NCBI GenBank assembly: GCA_029834535.1
Contig: JAQMWT010000040.1
Coordinates: 1-64,000 of the forward strand
From: Chrysophaeum taylorii
Lineage: Eukaryota; Sar; Pelagophyceae; Pelagomonadales; Pelagomonadaceae
DNA length: 64,000 bases
Direction of reading: 5' to 3'
Part shown: positions 36,889-47,487 of the stretch, piece by piece
Layout of the letters: the number at the start of each line of letters is the position of its first letter
Numbering within the stretch: position 1 is the first letter of the stretch
The notes under the pieces: generated by a model
Told to the model about the DNA's origin: nothing
Seen by the model: only the letters and a program-made list of their open reading frames with translations
Database searches by the model: none
Made by a program: the position numbers and the translations under genes

Positions 36889-38101
36889 TCAGGATGCTCC
36901 TCCAGCGGGACATCTTTGGTCTAATTCTCGCGGGAAGTGACATTGCGTTTGGCCCGCAAATAAGTCCGTCTTCCTCCCGCTCGTACACCAGGATCTCCGC
37001 CGATGACGAAAGTGTATTCTTCGCTTCAGCGGCATCAAAATCCACGACATTTTCGTCGTCGTATCCGGTGCATCGCACCGTATCGTTATCGTACACGAAC
37101 GTGAACACGACGGCGTGCTTTCCCCCCTCTTCTATGGCAACACCGCTTCGTAGCTTCAACGACACCGAACCACGATTTCCTTGGTCTTGGCTAGCACCCA
37201 TCGTCTTCACTTTGTGCTAAACAACCTGCTCTTCGACCTCGCAGTTCCCCCCGTGTTCACGGAAAAGCCGAACCACGACGGCATTTTCCGAACATGCGTC
37301 GATACGACACCCAGAAACCTGGCGTCGACCGCAGCATCCCACGTTGGTGCACTTGTCGCGGTGGCTCCTCGGACACGGAACGCGAACCGAATCCTCGTCG
37401 CCACCGAGATAATTGCCCGAGTTGAGGATGCTCCCCAGCGACTTCGTATTTCCGTTTTTCACCGCTCCCGGCACGACGGGACCTCTCTCGGTCGATCGCG
37501 CTTCTTAGTCGCACTTGCAACACGAGAAGGTCATCTCCAATTGGGAGTCAAACACTCTCCTATTGGTCTTGTTCTCTCTTTTTCGGTCGGGCGGGATCAT
37601 GTCCCTGTCAAAAGCATGGAGAAGATGGTCGAGGATCTCGCCGGCCACATGGCGACTCCCGTAGTCGAACGTCGTCTTCGCTTTAAGACCATCGTCGCCC
37701 GTGGGTCGCCTCAAAAGCTCGTAGAGCAGAATCTTGAGCTCGTCGTCGTTCGCAACTGTGCGCTCGTCAGCAGCAGCGGACTGCCCCAGATTGTGCATCT
37801 TCTACATGTAAGCCTGCCAGGCAAAGGCCACCGTCCCCTGTTTGGCAGCATTTTTTTTGGTGTGCGGTGGTATGTTGCCGTTTGACGGCACCACCCCGCT
37901 GTCGATGTTGTAGAACACGTCTCCCGCCAAAAGGAAGAGGGCCCACGACTTGACCGCCGCTAACACCTTGATCGCGCTCTGAATGGCGCACGTCTTTGCA
38001 ACGTTGGCAAGACCTGCTTGAAGGCACACGCTGACGTTCGCCTCGACCCGCGAGCGGTTTTTGGTGAGTTCGTTCTGAATCTTCTTCCGCTCCGCGATCA
38101 C
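36836..38101 (-). pseudogene. USP (C19) deubiquitinase domain with in-frame stops
   Basis: One reading frame from 38101 to 36836 carries the landmarks of a ubiquitin-specific protease. The Cys box is GLANVAKTCAIQSAIKVLA (catalytic Cys codon at 37988-37990). HVAGEILDHLLHAFDRDM corresponds to 'QDAxEFLxxLLxxL'. RVFDSQLEMTFSCCKC is the F-x-G/S region with the first zinc pair. ENAVVVRLFREHG corresponds to 'LPxxLxIxLxRF'. The His box GGKHAVVFTF is followed by GYDDENVVDFD and the terminal AEILVYERE. Stops TAG (37802), TAA (37505) and the one at 37217 interrupt the frame without shifting it. No ATG opens it. The catalytic triad is retained, so the stops look like recent decay. Confidence 0.65.
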
Positions 38102-38388
38102 TGCCCTCTGCCGCTTGGAGCCGCCGTCGCTTTCTTTTCGTTCCTTTCCTTCCAGACTCGCAGGAGCGATTTCCAGATCGTGCTGAGATCCTGTGTTCTA
38201 CGGTCGTGTAGTCCCTGCGGTTTCAGTATCGTCATCATACTTTTCTTTTTTTGCTCGACTTGTAGAGCATCGTCGAGGATATAGAGCACGAGGACCACGT
38301 CGTTACATGCGATTTCGTGCCGACCAGAATGAAACCCCGGAGCGTCCCGCGTCACCGCGCTTGCGCACTTGCCTTCATACCCGTGCGC

Positions 38389-39753
38389 TCACCACTCATC
38401 TCCTCGCTGAGTTTGAAAGAGCGAGAGCGCCTCGTACGTCCTAGCAGGATCATCTTCGCCGTCGCCGCCGGGTTCACTCCGAACTTTGTCAGAACTTGGT
38501 TCCCCACCCGCGGCTTTCATCGACCTCACCATGGCGCAAGCCTTGAACGTCGAGGTACCATCTCTGCAAGGCAGAGCCAGCGTTGTTGGCAACGCACACT
38601 TGCCATCCGCGTTCTCGAACTCGAAAATGATGAAGCTGGCCCTAACGCTCGGACGGTGCTGCGCCGACGACGCCGCCGCGCTCTTTATACACTGTTCCAC
38701 GTGCACTCTACTCGCGTTGCCTTGGGAATTAACAACAAAGCCCCCGCCCAACGAGACGGGCACGACGACCTTTTGAAGCCAGTCTTCCTCGTCGTCACCA
38801 CCATCAACGACGCAAATCACGTTCATGGGCCGCGGCTGGCCAGGCGAGGTTCCCGGCTCTATGCGCATCCCGCCGAATATGTGGCGGATGAAGCTCCCCG
38901 GGGGTCTGGAATGACCCACAAAATTGTCCTTCATCTCCGCCAGGGCGCTGACGGCGTCGCCACGTTCTTTTGGAAATGTCAAGTTTGGAAGTTCGATCGA
39001 CTGCAGGAGGAGCAAAATCGCACACGCGATGTGGAGGTGCCCCTCGCGATCGCCCAGGGCGAGATTCGCATACACGATCCGCTGTCTCGCGTAGTGCGCG
39101 AGGAGCGGAATCTTCGACAGGAGGTGGCACACCGCGACGGCGGCGCGCGCGGCGCTATAGTTGCCGCTCGTGGTGACGAGCAACTCACTTATTTTTTTGG
39201 GGGGGGGTTGTTTGGGCTTCCGATATGTCCAAACTTGGACTCTCCCCCTTGCAGTGGGCCGTTGCGACGCTCGCTCCGGTGACGCGATTCCCATGCTCGC
39301 CTCGTCCCAACCACCAGAGCCCACGAGGTTGGGAGCCTCGTGGATGCCGATCGAGGTCGGGTCGATTGGCGGGTATATTGGCCTGTACAAGCAGGTGAAG
39401 CCCCCCCGCGCATTATCCCGCGTCGTCCTTCCACGCCACGTCTCTTGCCACGACAAGAAGTGTCGTTGATTCCCGTATTCCGTCTGAACGAACACCCCGA
39501 GTTCCCTGTCGTGGGTGACGGCTACCGTTTTGTCGTCAAGCACGGCAGACGCGAGCACGTAGCGCCGGTGTCCCACCGTCACCTCGCCGCGAGGAACCGA
39601 GTCGGTGCCAGTGGCCTCGACGACCAACGCCACGCTGGGGGCCGGCCCCTCGCACTCCACCAACCCGCCTTCACCCCACCCAGAGAATTCCGCTTTCGCA
39701 AACCACGGCACCCGACCCCTCGTCGCCACGCGCGTATTCGACGAGGTCGGCAA
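38389..39753 (-). pseudogene. Unknown module of the multi-peptidase tract
   Basis: A 454-codon frame lying between the ULP1 and USP modules and overlapping the end of the ULP1 frame by 83 bp. It includes beta-rich blocks (EVTVGHRRYVLASAVLDD, RELGVFVQTEYGNQRHFLSW) and a helical block SGNYSAARAAVAVCHLL. No family recognised. After its TGA stop the same frame continues to about 38100 as plausible protein, so it probably joins the USP segment. Confidence 0.4.
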
Positions 39754-40906
39754 TCACGCGCCGAAGCCCGACGTCGGCGTGCTCGGCGTACTCGCCGTGC
39801 CGCCTTCCCAACAGCGAGTACTGGTTCATCGTGGTGAGGACAAAGATGCCGCACGAGTGGTTGTCCCGCTGCACCTGGCGGTGCGGTTTATCGGCACCAT
39901 CCATGTCTACGATTCGCCAATTGGCCGGGTCGAAGACCACGTCCCACCGCTCCGCCTCTGCCGCGAGGTACGCAAGTACCTTGCGACCGATCGTCCACAA
40001 CCGTAAATTCCGATTTTGGAGGTCGGGGTTCCCCGTGTCGTTCATGGAGTCGAAGTACCGCACGGCGCAATTTGCGATGTCCACGCATGTAACGACCCAG
40101 TGGACGCCGCGGCTTGGGTCGGCGCATTCTGTGACGAGGACGGGGAACCACAACAGGCGGAAAGTGAACGGAGACGCGGAAAATGCGGTGCTGTTGCGGA
40201 GATTCGTGTCGAGGTCGTCTACGACCTCTTGGTTTGGAGTACCGTTGAGCGCGACGGAATCGAACAACGCGACTGCCGTGTCCTGGGGCCCATGAAACCG
40301 ACAAAGCCGCGCGCGACGCTCGTCGCGAAACTGTCCTTCGTGCAACACGCGGCAGTACGCCTTAATGACAAAACCGCTGAGCTGTCGTCCGGGGAGGAGG
40401 CACGCCACGTCAACGTGTCGCAATTCGAGCTTTGCTGCGATAGGGTCCAAAGTGCCTGACATCTCGCCTCCCGTCATTGCGACTCTTCTTCTGTCGTCCG
40501 TCGTCGCATGGACCCTCGGCTGGTCAGGCAAGGTAATCCTCTCCACAACAAAAGTACCATCCGGCTGCTCGTCCAGAATCAGCTCGGGTAGCTCATGTCG
40601 AAAACCAGGGTCCCCATTATTAATTCTCACCGCGATTCTTTCGTCATTGGTGACATTAATGTCTCGCTTGAACAACAACTGAAATTGGTGTTTTTTGGCG
40701 TATTGTTCCAGTAAACCCATTGCAATCGGGCTTTCCAAAAAATGGTCTTCCAACATCGCTGCCGCATCCCCAGCTTCAAAATCTTCGCCTATCAACGTCT
40801 CGAGACTCCCTCGTGCACACGGAACACTGCAACCCAGGAGTGTCGCGATGACGTCGGCGACGCACGAGACTCTTGACCTGGCACCTCTCGCCGCACTACG
40901 AATCAC
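39671..40906 (-). pseudogene. ULP1/SENP-like C48 cysteine protease module
   Basis: A 411-codon frame without an ATG start (it opens with GTG and continues the frame from upstream). The C48 signature is clear: GVHWVVTCVDIANCAVRYFDSM gives His269 and Asp286 in the usual 'HW...DS' arrangement, and HRQVQRDNHSCGIFVLTTMNQY gives the oxyanion Gln and the catalytic Cys352 in 'Q..N..DCG.fv'. The Asp before Cys-Gly is Ser here, a tolerated change. Known members deconjugate SUMO or related modifiers, and such domains are frequent cargo in plant and algal DNA transposons. All catalytic residues are present, but the flanking frames are broken. Confidence 0.7.
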
Positions 40907-41080
40907 ACGAAGGTTCCATTGGAAGTCCAGTACAAACTACGACGCCAACACGGCGGCGCGCTCGACGACCAGAAGCCCCTCGGCGTTGAGGGGGGCTTCA
41001 AATATGGTTTCCGCGGGCCGTTCTTTGGCGGACGACGAGAGCGAGTGACTCGCTCCCCGGGTTTGTGGTTGAGACTTGCG

Positions 41081-41791
41081 TCATAGCCGCTCGATGACGC
41101 GAAGCTTTGAGTACAACGTCTCAGCACCCTCTTCCGAATCTCGGCCGCCTGCGTCCCCATGGTGACGAGCCATGTTCAGAATGTTCTGAACATTTTGAAG
41201 AGCGGCGAGGGTGGACTGTTCGACCCAAACAACGTTGCCGACGTCAAAGTCTATGTCGGTGACAACGTCTTGAACCCGCGTCTCCCCCTCCGCAGTACGT
41301 AACGCGACGTACCACGAGGCGGTGCCCGCGTCGTCTAGCGCGCTCGCGATTGCCACCGGCCCCAGGTCGCTTGGCGTTGCCCTCGTCTCGCTGCCGTCCG
41401 TTTCAGAGACAGCCACGTAGCCAACCAAGCCGTGGTTGCTTGAAAGACGCACGAGGCGCGTCTTGGTGGCGATTTCGAGGATCTGGCAGTCCTCGGGCCG
41501 GGGCTTCAGTTTTCCCTCGCGGCACAGCAGCGCCCACTCGAGCGCTTGTGTCCGAGAATCGCAGTCACTCGGAACACCCTTCGCATAAAGCGTCCGTGCT
41601 ACCAGCCGCCCCAACACCGCGTCGCCGTGGTTCTCTTCCACGTAGGAGGCTACGTGATGCCGACCACGCGCAAAATCGTACGTGCCGTCGTAGTCATCCG
41701 TTGGGCCATTGCCGTAAACGACGAACCGGGCCGCGTCGTAAAGGGAGGGCGGGGCGTCGTACGTAACGAACCCGTCGCCAAGGGCATCCAC
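41081..41791 (-). pseudogene. Possible second OTU-like region
   Basis: A 236-codon segment in the same frame as the ULP1 module, separated from it by one TGA. The block TYDAPPSLYDAARFVVYGNG, then HHVASYVEENHGDAVLGRLV, has the layout of the start of an OTU domain (D..SLyRai...lyG...lR..v..yi..n), but the catalytic Cys is absent. The fold is uncertain. Confidence 0.3.
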
Positions 41792-41797
41792 GATTGG

Positions 41798-42673
41798 CTA
41801 CGGGACGTTGGTCGCCCGCCGAAGGCGCCAATCGGAGTCGTCGTTGTCGTCGTGAGCGGGGTTGTTGTGGGGTGCGGCGTCGCGGACATCTGGTTGCCAG
41901 AAAGACACCCACGCAGACCCCGCTTCCATCGACGTCGCCACCGCCGCCGCCGCCGCCGCGCGTCTCGTGGTCGGTTTGGACCGATTCGCGGCCGGGCCTT
42001 TTTTTCCTTCCTCACCCGCAGCCTGGACCCGACGACGCTTCGTTTTGCTGGCCTCTGGTCGGTTGGACGACGCTTCGGTTGGTGTGCCAAGTTCATTGTC
42101 AACAACGTTTTCCGCATCTGCTGCGGCGGTCGCGAGGGCATTTAAGCCCTTTTCCTCATGCTGATTGTCTATTTCTTCAGAGTTTTGTGGCTCTTCCACT
42201 TTTTGTCTCTTGGGGCTTGCCCCGTCCGACGCCTTTTCCTTCTCAAGCCTCGCCTTCCTCCTTGTGGAGTAGCCGTGGCTCGGCGTCCCAGTTCCCCCAC
42301 CTCCTCCCCCACCGCGACCCATCCCGTAGCGACCCTTCACGTACGCTGAACGTTCCGCGTTGTCGCGTACAACATCCAATGCGTCGTCCCAGTCATCGCC
42401 ACCACGCACGCGTGGCTCGATTTCAGGGAAACCTGTGTCCGTGCGCGCAGCGAACGCCCTGTCCTTGAAAACATTCACCTTGTGCCTGAACGCGGTGCCG
42501 TCGCTTGAAAAGCTCTGATTGAGCGGCTTCAAGTGCTTTCCCGTACTGTTTATCCCGAAAAAAACATCGGGGTCGACGTTGGGTCGACGTTTTTGAGGGC
42601 CTCCTCGTCGACCGTCAACCCCACGATGCCGCACAGCGTCCGCAAAACTACGGGGAAAGTTTCGCGCGTCCAC
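41798..42673 (-). pseudogene. Basic, low-complexity linker of the tract
   Basis: A 291-codon frame with Lys/Arg- and Ala-rich stretches that include nuclear-localisation-like clusters (PKRQKVEEPQ, SKTKRRRVQAAGEEGKKG) and a Gly run. Near its start, NVDPDVFFGINSTGKHLKPL continues the previous module across the A7 homopolymer frameshift. No domain. Confidence 0.4.
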
Positions 42674-43440
42674 GAAAAGAAAAAGGCCGTTCCTTTCTCC
42701 CTTAGCGGGAGGAGCTTCAGAGGGGGCATCATGTGAAGCGCGAATGCGCTTTCACGTCGCACTTGTTCTTTTTCCCTTTTTCCATCTTTGTCGCTCCCCG
42801 CCTCGTCGTCGTCGTCATCGTCCTTCATGAGCTTCCCAACTTCCTGATTGCGCAGCGCCACGAGGAGCTCATTTAACTCGACCCGCTCGAGGAGGATCTC
42901 CGCACCCTCCACATCCTCGGCACCTTTTTTTTTTCTAATGTCCCGGGCGCCCTCGCGGAGGCGCTGGACAATCCTCGGACACAACGCGCGTATAACCCTC
43001 ACGACCCTGGTATCGAGTGGCCGGAGCCTCGGGGGACCGTATGATGTCCCGTCGTACCACTTTTCCCCCATGAGGTCGTACAGCATGCACGTAGCGTCCT
43101 GCGCCGAGCGAGGCGCGTTTTCGCGCGCGAAGGGCGCCGTGTCGAAGCGCTCCCCTGGGGATGTGGAGGGATTTTCGTTTTGCTGGATGCCGACCCTAAG
43201 CTCGAGCTTATCGAGGAATGGAAGGACGCAAGGCCGCGTGAGCACCCGCATGACGCGCTTGATGTCCTCAGGGAGGTGCTGCGTGTTCGTCAGGCGCACT
43301 GTGGCATCGAACGAATCGCACAGCGGCGCAAACAGGGCGGGCACCGCTCGGCTTCCAAGGAAGCGCGTCGCGCACGTCCCTGTACAGTTTTGCGAAGACT
43401 TCGTCGGCGTGGGAGTCCATGTAGTCCTCGAGCTGGCCAA
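42550..43440 (-). pseudogene. Helical module of unknown function
   Basis: A 296-codon frame of leucine-rich helices (PEDIKRVMRVLTRPCVLPFL, TRVVRVIRALCPRIVQRLRE) and an acidic run KDDDDDDEAGSDKDG. It ends where the A7 run shifts the frame. No family recognised. Confidence 0.4.
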
Positions 43441-43468
43441 CTACCGCCAGGATGGCCTCTTGGATGAT

Positions 43469-43807
43469 CTAGTTCGGGTGCGGGCGGCCGAGTCTGCATC
43501 GCTTCGCTTGCTTCTGCAGCTCGCGAGTTTCAAAATTCTGAATCTGCGCCATGATCCCCAGTATAGAGCTGCGCTTGTAAAGGCCCGTCGCCGCTTCGAC
43601 ATCCTTCTTGTCGGCGCACATGCGCAACGCGTTCAGCCAAACATACTTGGCTGTGCGCCATTTCAAATCGCACGCCATGACCAGAATCCTGAGGCTCTTC
43701 CTAAAAACCCGCGGTAAGTTGAAACGGACGACTGCTCCGGCGTCCTCGTCGTATTTGTGCGCGGCCGTGTCGTGCTGCGTGCCCGTCATCCAAACCGGCT
43801 CGTACAC
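43469..43807 (-). pseudogene. Linker module after OTU-like domain
   Basis: A 112-codon frame that takes over from the OTU-like frame at the T6 homopolymer (43818-43823): the shared codons read SKK/AKK on either side. It then reads AVVRFNLPRVFRKSLRILVM and DLKWRTAKYVWLNALRM. A single TAG follows, after which the same frame continues as plausible protein (IIQEAILAVVGQLEDYMDS). Confidence 0.4.
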
Positions 43808-43817
43808 GGCCCCTGCC

Positions 43818-45411
43818 TTTTTTGCTGCCTATCCCCAGGCGCGCCGAAAGCCACGAACGCACGACGCGCCTATCGAAGGTCGCACGTTCGTACCCCCAGT
43901 CGTTCTGGTACTCGGTCTGCACCGACCCCCGGAGACCCGCTGCGTTTCGAATGTCAACGCGCAAGTGGCCCTTCGATTCCACCGCTCTTTGGGTGAGCAC
44001 GCGGTGCGTTTCGTGATCCCCGAGAAGGTCATCGACCATCGTACGCGCCGACTCGCTCGAGCGCATCGCTCCAAGATCGCCGGCCAGCCGCTTCAAGAGG
44101 AGTCGCGCAGCTTGCAACGTCAGCATTTCGCGCGTGGTGTTCTTCCACAACGAAATGATGACGCGATCGCCATCGCCATCGTCGTCGCCCGCGTGCTCAG
44201 CACGGAATTCACGAAGCATGATTCGGGTAGCTCTCTCCCCGACTACGACCTCGATTTGCCACGGGGTGTCTTGATCACCTTCGCTCGCGTGCAAACGGCG
44301 CGAGAAGTTTGATGGGACGTACTGCTCGTGCCATCCCTCGACTTGGATGGCCGTCGTTTCGCGGAGGTCGTTGTCGTTGTAGACGATGATGAGGAGCGCG
44401 ATGAAGAGCATGCGCGGCGTTAGCCTACGGTAGTCGCCGCCGGCGTTGAGGTTGTCCAAGTCTTGGACATCGACTCTGTACGTCCAGCTCTCGGCCCCCC
44501 CATCGTCAACGAAGACGAGTTCGCCGGAAAGCGCACCGCTTTCCGCAGACTGCGTCCGCGCCCCCCCGGCGCGCGTCAAGTCGAATCCCCCCTCTCCGTC
44601 GTCCTCGTCCTCGTCCTCGTCGATGATGAGGACATCGTATCGTCCCCACGCAGACGCGAGTAGAGCGACGCGCTTTTCGTCTTCACGCGCCCGTCCAAAC
44701 GTCGACGAAGTGATCGTGCGACGGTACACGTAGCCTCCACCCTCCGCCCTAGCATATACGTCGACGTGGCAGCCGGACCAAGCCGCCCACACGTAGATGT
44801 CGACGTCGCTGTATAATTCTTCGCCGCCGCACATCAAGTTGGCATAGTCGCCAATATCGCAGCCGACAGCATTCCAAATCCAACGAGCCCACGACGCGAC
44901 GCCCGAGGGGGCGGCGTCGTTCTGGTGCTCGGTCAACCACGCCGCCAACTTGCTGCGAAGGCTGCGCGTGGACGTGACGACGCGAATTGCGCTGTCACCC
45001 GACATGAATATCCCTTGGGCAACACACAGCGCTCCGAAAAGCGACGCGTCGTTGCCCGGCGCCCGGATGACGTGAGCCTCGGTGTCGGCGAGCCTCTTTT
45101 TGCGAGGCCCAGGCGTGTCCTCCTCTCCTGCGCGGGAGTCGGTTCGGACATCATCGGCGCGCAGCTTCCAGGACGTCAACGAGGGCGACGAGAAGATGAC
45201 GTCGTCAGCCACGACGTCCGCATCCGTCCACGGTTGATCCCCATGTGGATGTTGCTGGTGCATGAAAGCCTCGTAGTCGTGGTCCACGTCTTTCTGCGCG
45301 GCGTAGGGGATCCCCTTGTCGGCAGGCTCGACCATCGCCTCGGACAGAGAAACATTACTCCGGCTCGGCAAAATTACCGGGAATACCCCGGCGCCGGACG
45401 TACGAGACTGC

Positions 45412-45444
<33 letters not shown>

Positions 45445-45674
45445 TCTATGAGCGAGGGTGCGACGTCGGAACCGTCGTCGTCCTCCTCATCCTCCTCTTC
45501 CTCCACGTATTCATCCTCGTCTTCATCTTCGTCCCCCTCGTCTTCCTGCCCCTCTTCAGCTTGCCCAACGTCGTCGTCCTCTTCCTCCTCTCTCACCTCG
45601 GGCTGATGCTGGTGGATGAGCCCTTGGCGCTCTAGAGCACGTGCGGCAATTTTCCCACGAACGACATCGGCCAA
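43818..45674 (-). pseudogene. OTU-like domain with altered catalytic residues
   Basis: A 600-plus-codon frame. Residues 28-90 are an acidic Asp/Glu linker encoded by GTC/CTC repeats. Residues 200-350 have the OTU layout: HVIRAPGNDASLFGALCVAQ (the 'DGnCLFrAls' helix), SLRSKLAAWLTEH, DYANLMCGGEELYSDVDIYV (the 'Y...M...g.WGd..el' part), GCHVDVYARA, then SAWGRYDVLI (the C-terminal 'HYd'). The catalytic Cys position is Ser211 and the His position is Arg345, so the domain would not hydrolyse ubiquitin even if expressed. Helical sequence follows. The frame has no ATG start and continues the coiled-coil module upstream. Confidence 0.5.
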
Positions 45675-46420
45675 ACGCTCCGAGTGAACTCGGTGAACTC
45701 GGCCAAACGCTCAAATTGGTGCAGGTCCTTCTCCCTCTTTACCGTGTCGGTCGCGAGCGCGAGTTCAGCTTGGAGCTTGCGCTGAAGGGCTTGCAATTGT
45801 TCTTCATGGGCCGCTGTCGCGTCTGCAAGCTCGGCGTCGTGTTGTGCTTTCGAAGCCGCTCGCTGTTCTTCGAGTGCCCCCCTAGCGTGCCGTTCTGCAT
45901 GCTCCTTTTCCAGAGCATCAAGTAACTTCGCGTGCTCGTCGTCTCTCGCCCGGAGAGTCGCGACCAGCTCCGAGTTGTGACTCCGGTCTTTTTCGAGCAT
46001 GAGCATTTCCTTCGTTGACTCGAGCTCGGCGTTATACTTGGCGCGAAGGGTAGCTTCTTTCTCCCAAAACTTCTCGTCTGCTGAAGTTGCGTCTGTTTCC
46101 AGGCTTTCCGAGAGTTCGAAGCGATGGTTTCCATTAAGATCTTCTTCGAGCCGACGCCGCTCCTGCGAGCAAGCCTCCTCGCGTTGCCGATTGGTCTCGC
46201 CCAGCAAACGATCCTTCTCGTGTTCGACACTCTCCTGCGCAGCCGCTATTTCCGCCTCGTCCTTGCGTTTCAGTGCCGTCTGCTGCTCGCGATGACGTTC
46301 GGACCTCTCCGAGTGGGCATTCTCGTGCTGGCCTCTTTGCTCGTCCAGGGCTGAAGCCTCGCGCGTCTTCCATTGTTGTTCGCGAGCGTCCACGGCCTTG
46401 GCGTGCTCCTCGTTCCTCGC
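45632..46420 (-). pseudogene. Coiled-coil module truncated by retrotransposon
   Basis: A continuous charged coiled coil (for example SLETDATSADEKFWEKEATL and KEMLMLEKDRSHNSEL). The frame is open right up to the LTR border at 46421 (LARNEEHAKAVDAREQQW), with no ATG before it. The insertion therefore cuts the coding tract. Confidence 0.55.
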
Positions 46421-46587
46421 AAGGTTAAGTGTATAGTGCTACATACCTCGGGACGCCTAGACCATGATGATGAGCGTGGGCACAAATCAGGGGACTATTT
46501 GATTGTGTAGAAAGGAAGAAGAAGGGTAAGGAGGAGATCACGTTCTCAACGGACGGATGAGGGTAAGAGGCAGCAGATTTCTCTGCA
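46421..46587 (-). repeat. 3' LTR of copia 2
   Basis: On the plus strand it starts AAGGTTAAGTGTATAGTGC and ends GCAGATTTCTCTGCA. It matches 57579-57746 with about five substitutions and one indel (about 97% identity). Confidence 0.92.
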
Positions 46588-46743
46588 CCCCCTCGAGATG
46601 TCTTAAGCGCAAGGTGCGACTGTAGAGCATCTCTTGAGAAAGATGATGATGAAGAAGAAAGAAAGAAAAAAGAAAGGAAGGAGAATACTGTCTTGATGGT
46701 CTCAGAGGTCACATAAGAGGCATCAAGAGTGCAACACGGTGTC

Positions 46744-47453
46744 TTAGGGCTTGGACTTGGTGGAGCTGAGAGTCGACTTGACGCTTTTGAACAGAGCATT
46801 ACGAAACACAGGTACGACAGACAGTGTGTTAAAGCTATCTGAGGTAGTGGACGTTACTGGTTCGAAGATATCGGTATCGTCTTCGTCAGCTTCTGCTGTC
46901 AGGCGGTGAACGCCAATAGTAGAATGGTGTGGTACCATACGAAACGTGAGTGCAAGTAAAGCATTCAGTAGGGATGGCACTAGTGAGTCAAGTTGTGTGG
47001 TGTCCAGTTGGTTTTCCAAAAAGTTGGACTCAGCGAACGGATCCGAGAGGATAGAAGGGTCTTCCAATTCACATGCGAAGGGAATGCTTTGAATACACGA
47101 GAGCAAATTATCACGTAGACGATGGAGGTGATCGTCCGTGGAGGAATGGTTGGCGGCATATTGATCCTGAGCTGTTAGCGTTAAGCGAGACAGTAGCTCT
47201 GTGATCTTGAACAGTGTTACAAGCAGCACGTGTGCATTAGCTGTGGGAGGAAAGAGCCGGTTTTCCAGGGAGGTAATTGAAGCAATGGCTGCCTGTAGTT
47301 CTGTGTGTGCAGAGATAGATTCTCAGCGCTAAGGGTGTTGACCTTGCGAATATATAGGCGAAGAGTTTCCTGGAGTTGTTCGACTTGTTGACGCAATGCA
47401 TCGACATCATCAGGCGAGGCAGAAGGAGCTGGGTGTGTCGATGGCGAAGACAT
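46744..47453 (-). CDS. Copia 2 accessory ORF B (coiled coil)
   Basis: Two overlapping frames join into one protein of about 230 residues starting MSSPSTHPAPSASPDDVDAL. A leucine-zipper-like stretch (ALRQQVEQLQETLRLYIRKV NTLSAENL) follows. After a frame change near 47280 the second frame gives a helical, acidic C-terminus. It lies directly upstream of the 3' LTR. No similarity to env, chromodomain or known accessory proteins. Function unknown. Confidence 0.5.
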
Positions 47454-47487
47454 TTCCAGAGTAGATTCTGATCAGGGAAGTAAGTAG

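Larger units (their letters stand above)
35972..46420 (-). other. 10.4-kb multi-peptidase coding tract, broken
   Basis: Successive minus-strand frames overlap or abut with almost no non-coding gaps. They read as one very long protein or polyprotein: coiled coil, acidic linker, OTU-like domain, helical region, basic linker, second OTU-like region, ULP1 protease, unknown domain, USP domain, and a final basic domain. Several frame changes coincide with homopolymers (T6 at 43818-43823, A7 at 42558-42564, T9 at 36881-36889). In-frame stops lie at 43469, 41798, 41081, 37802, 37505 and 37217. The 5' end is cut by the retrotransposon LTR at 46421. It could be a decayed giant host gene or the cargo of a large DNA transposon; no transposase was seen. 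Confidence 0.55.
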
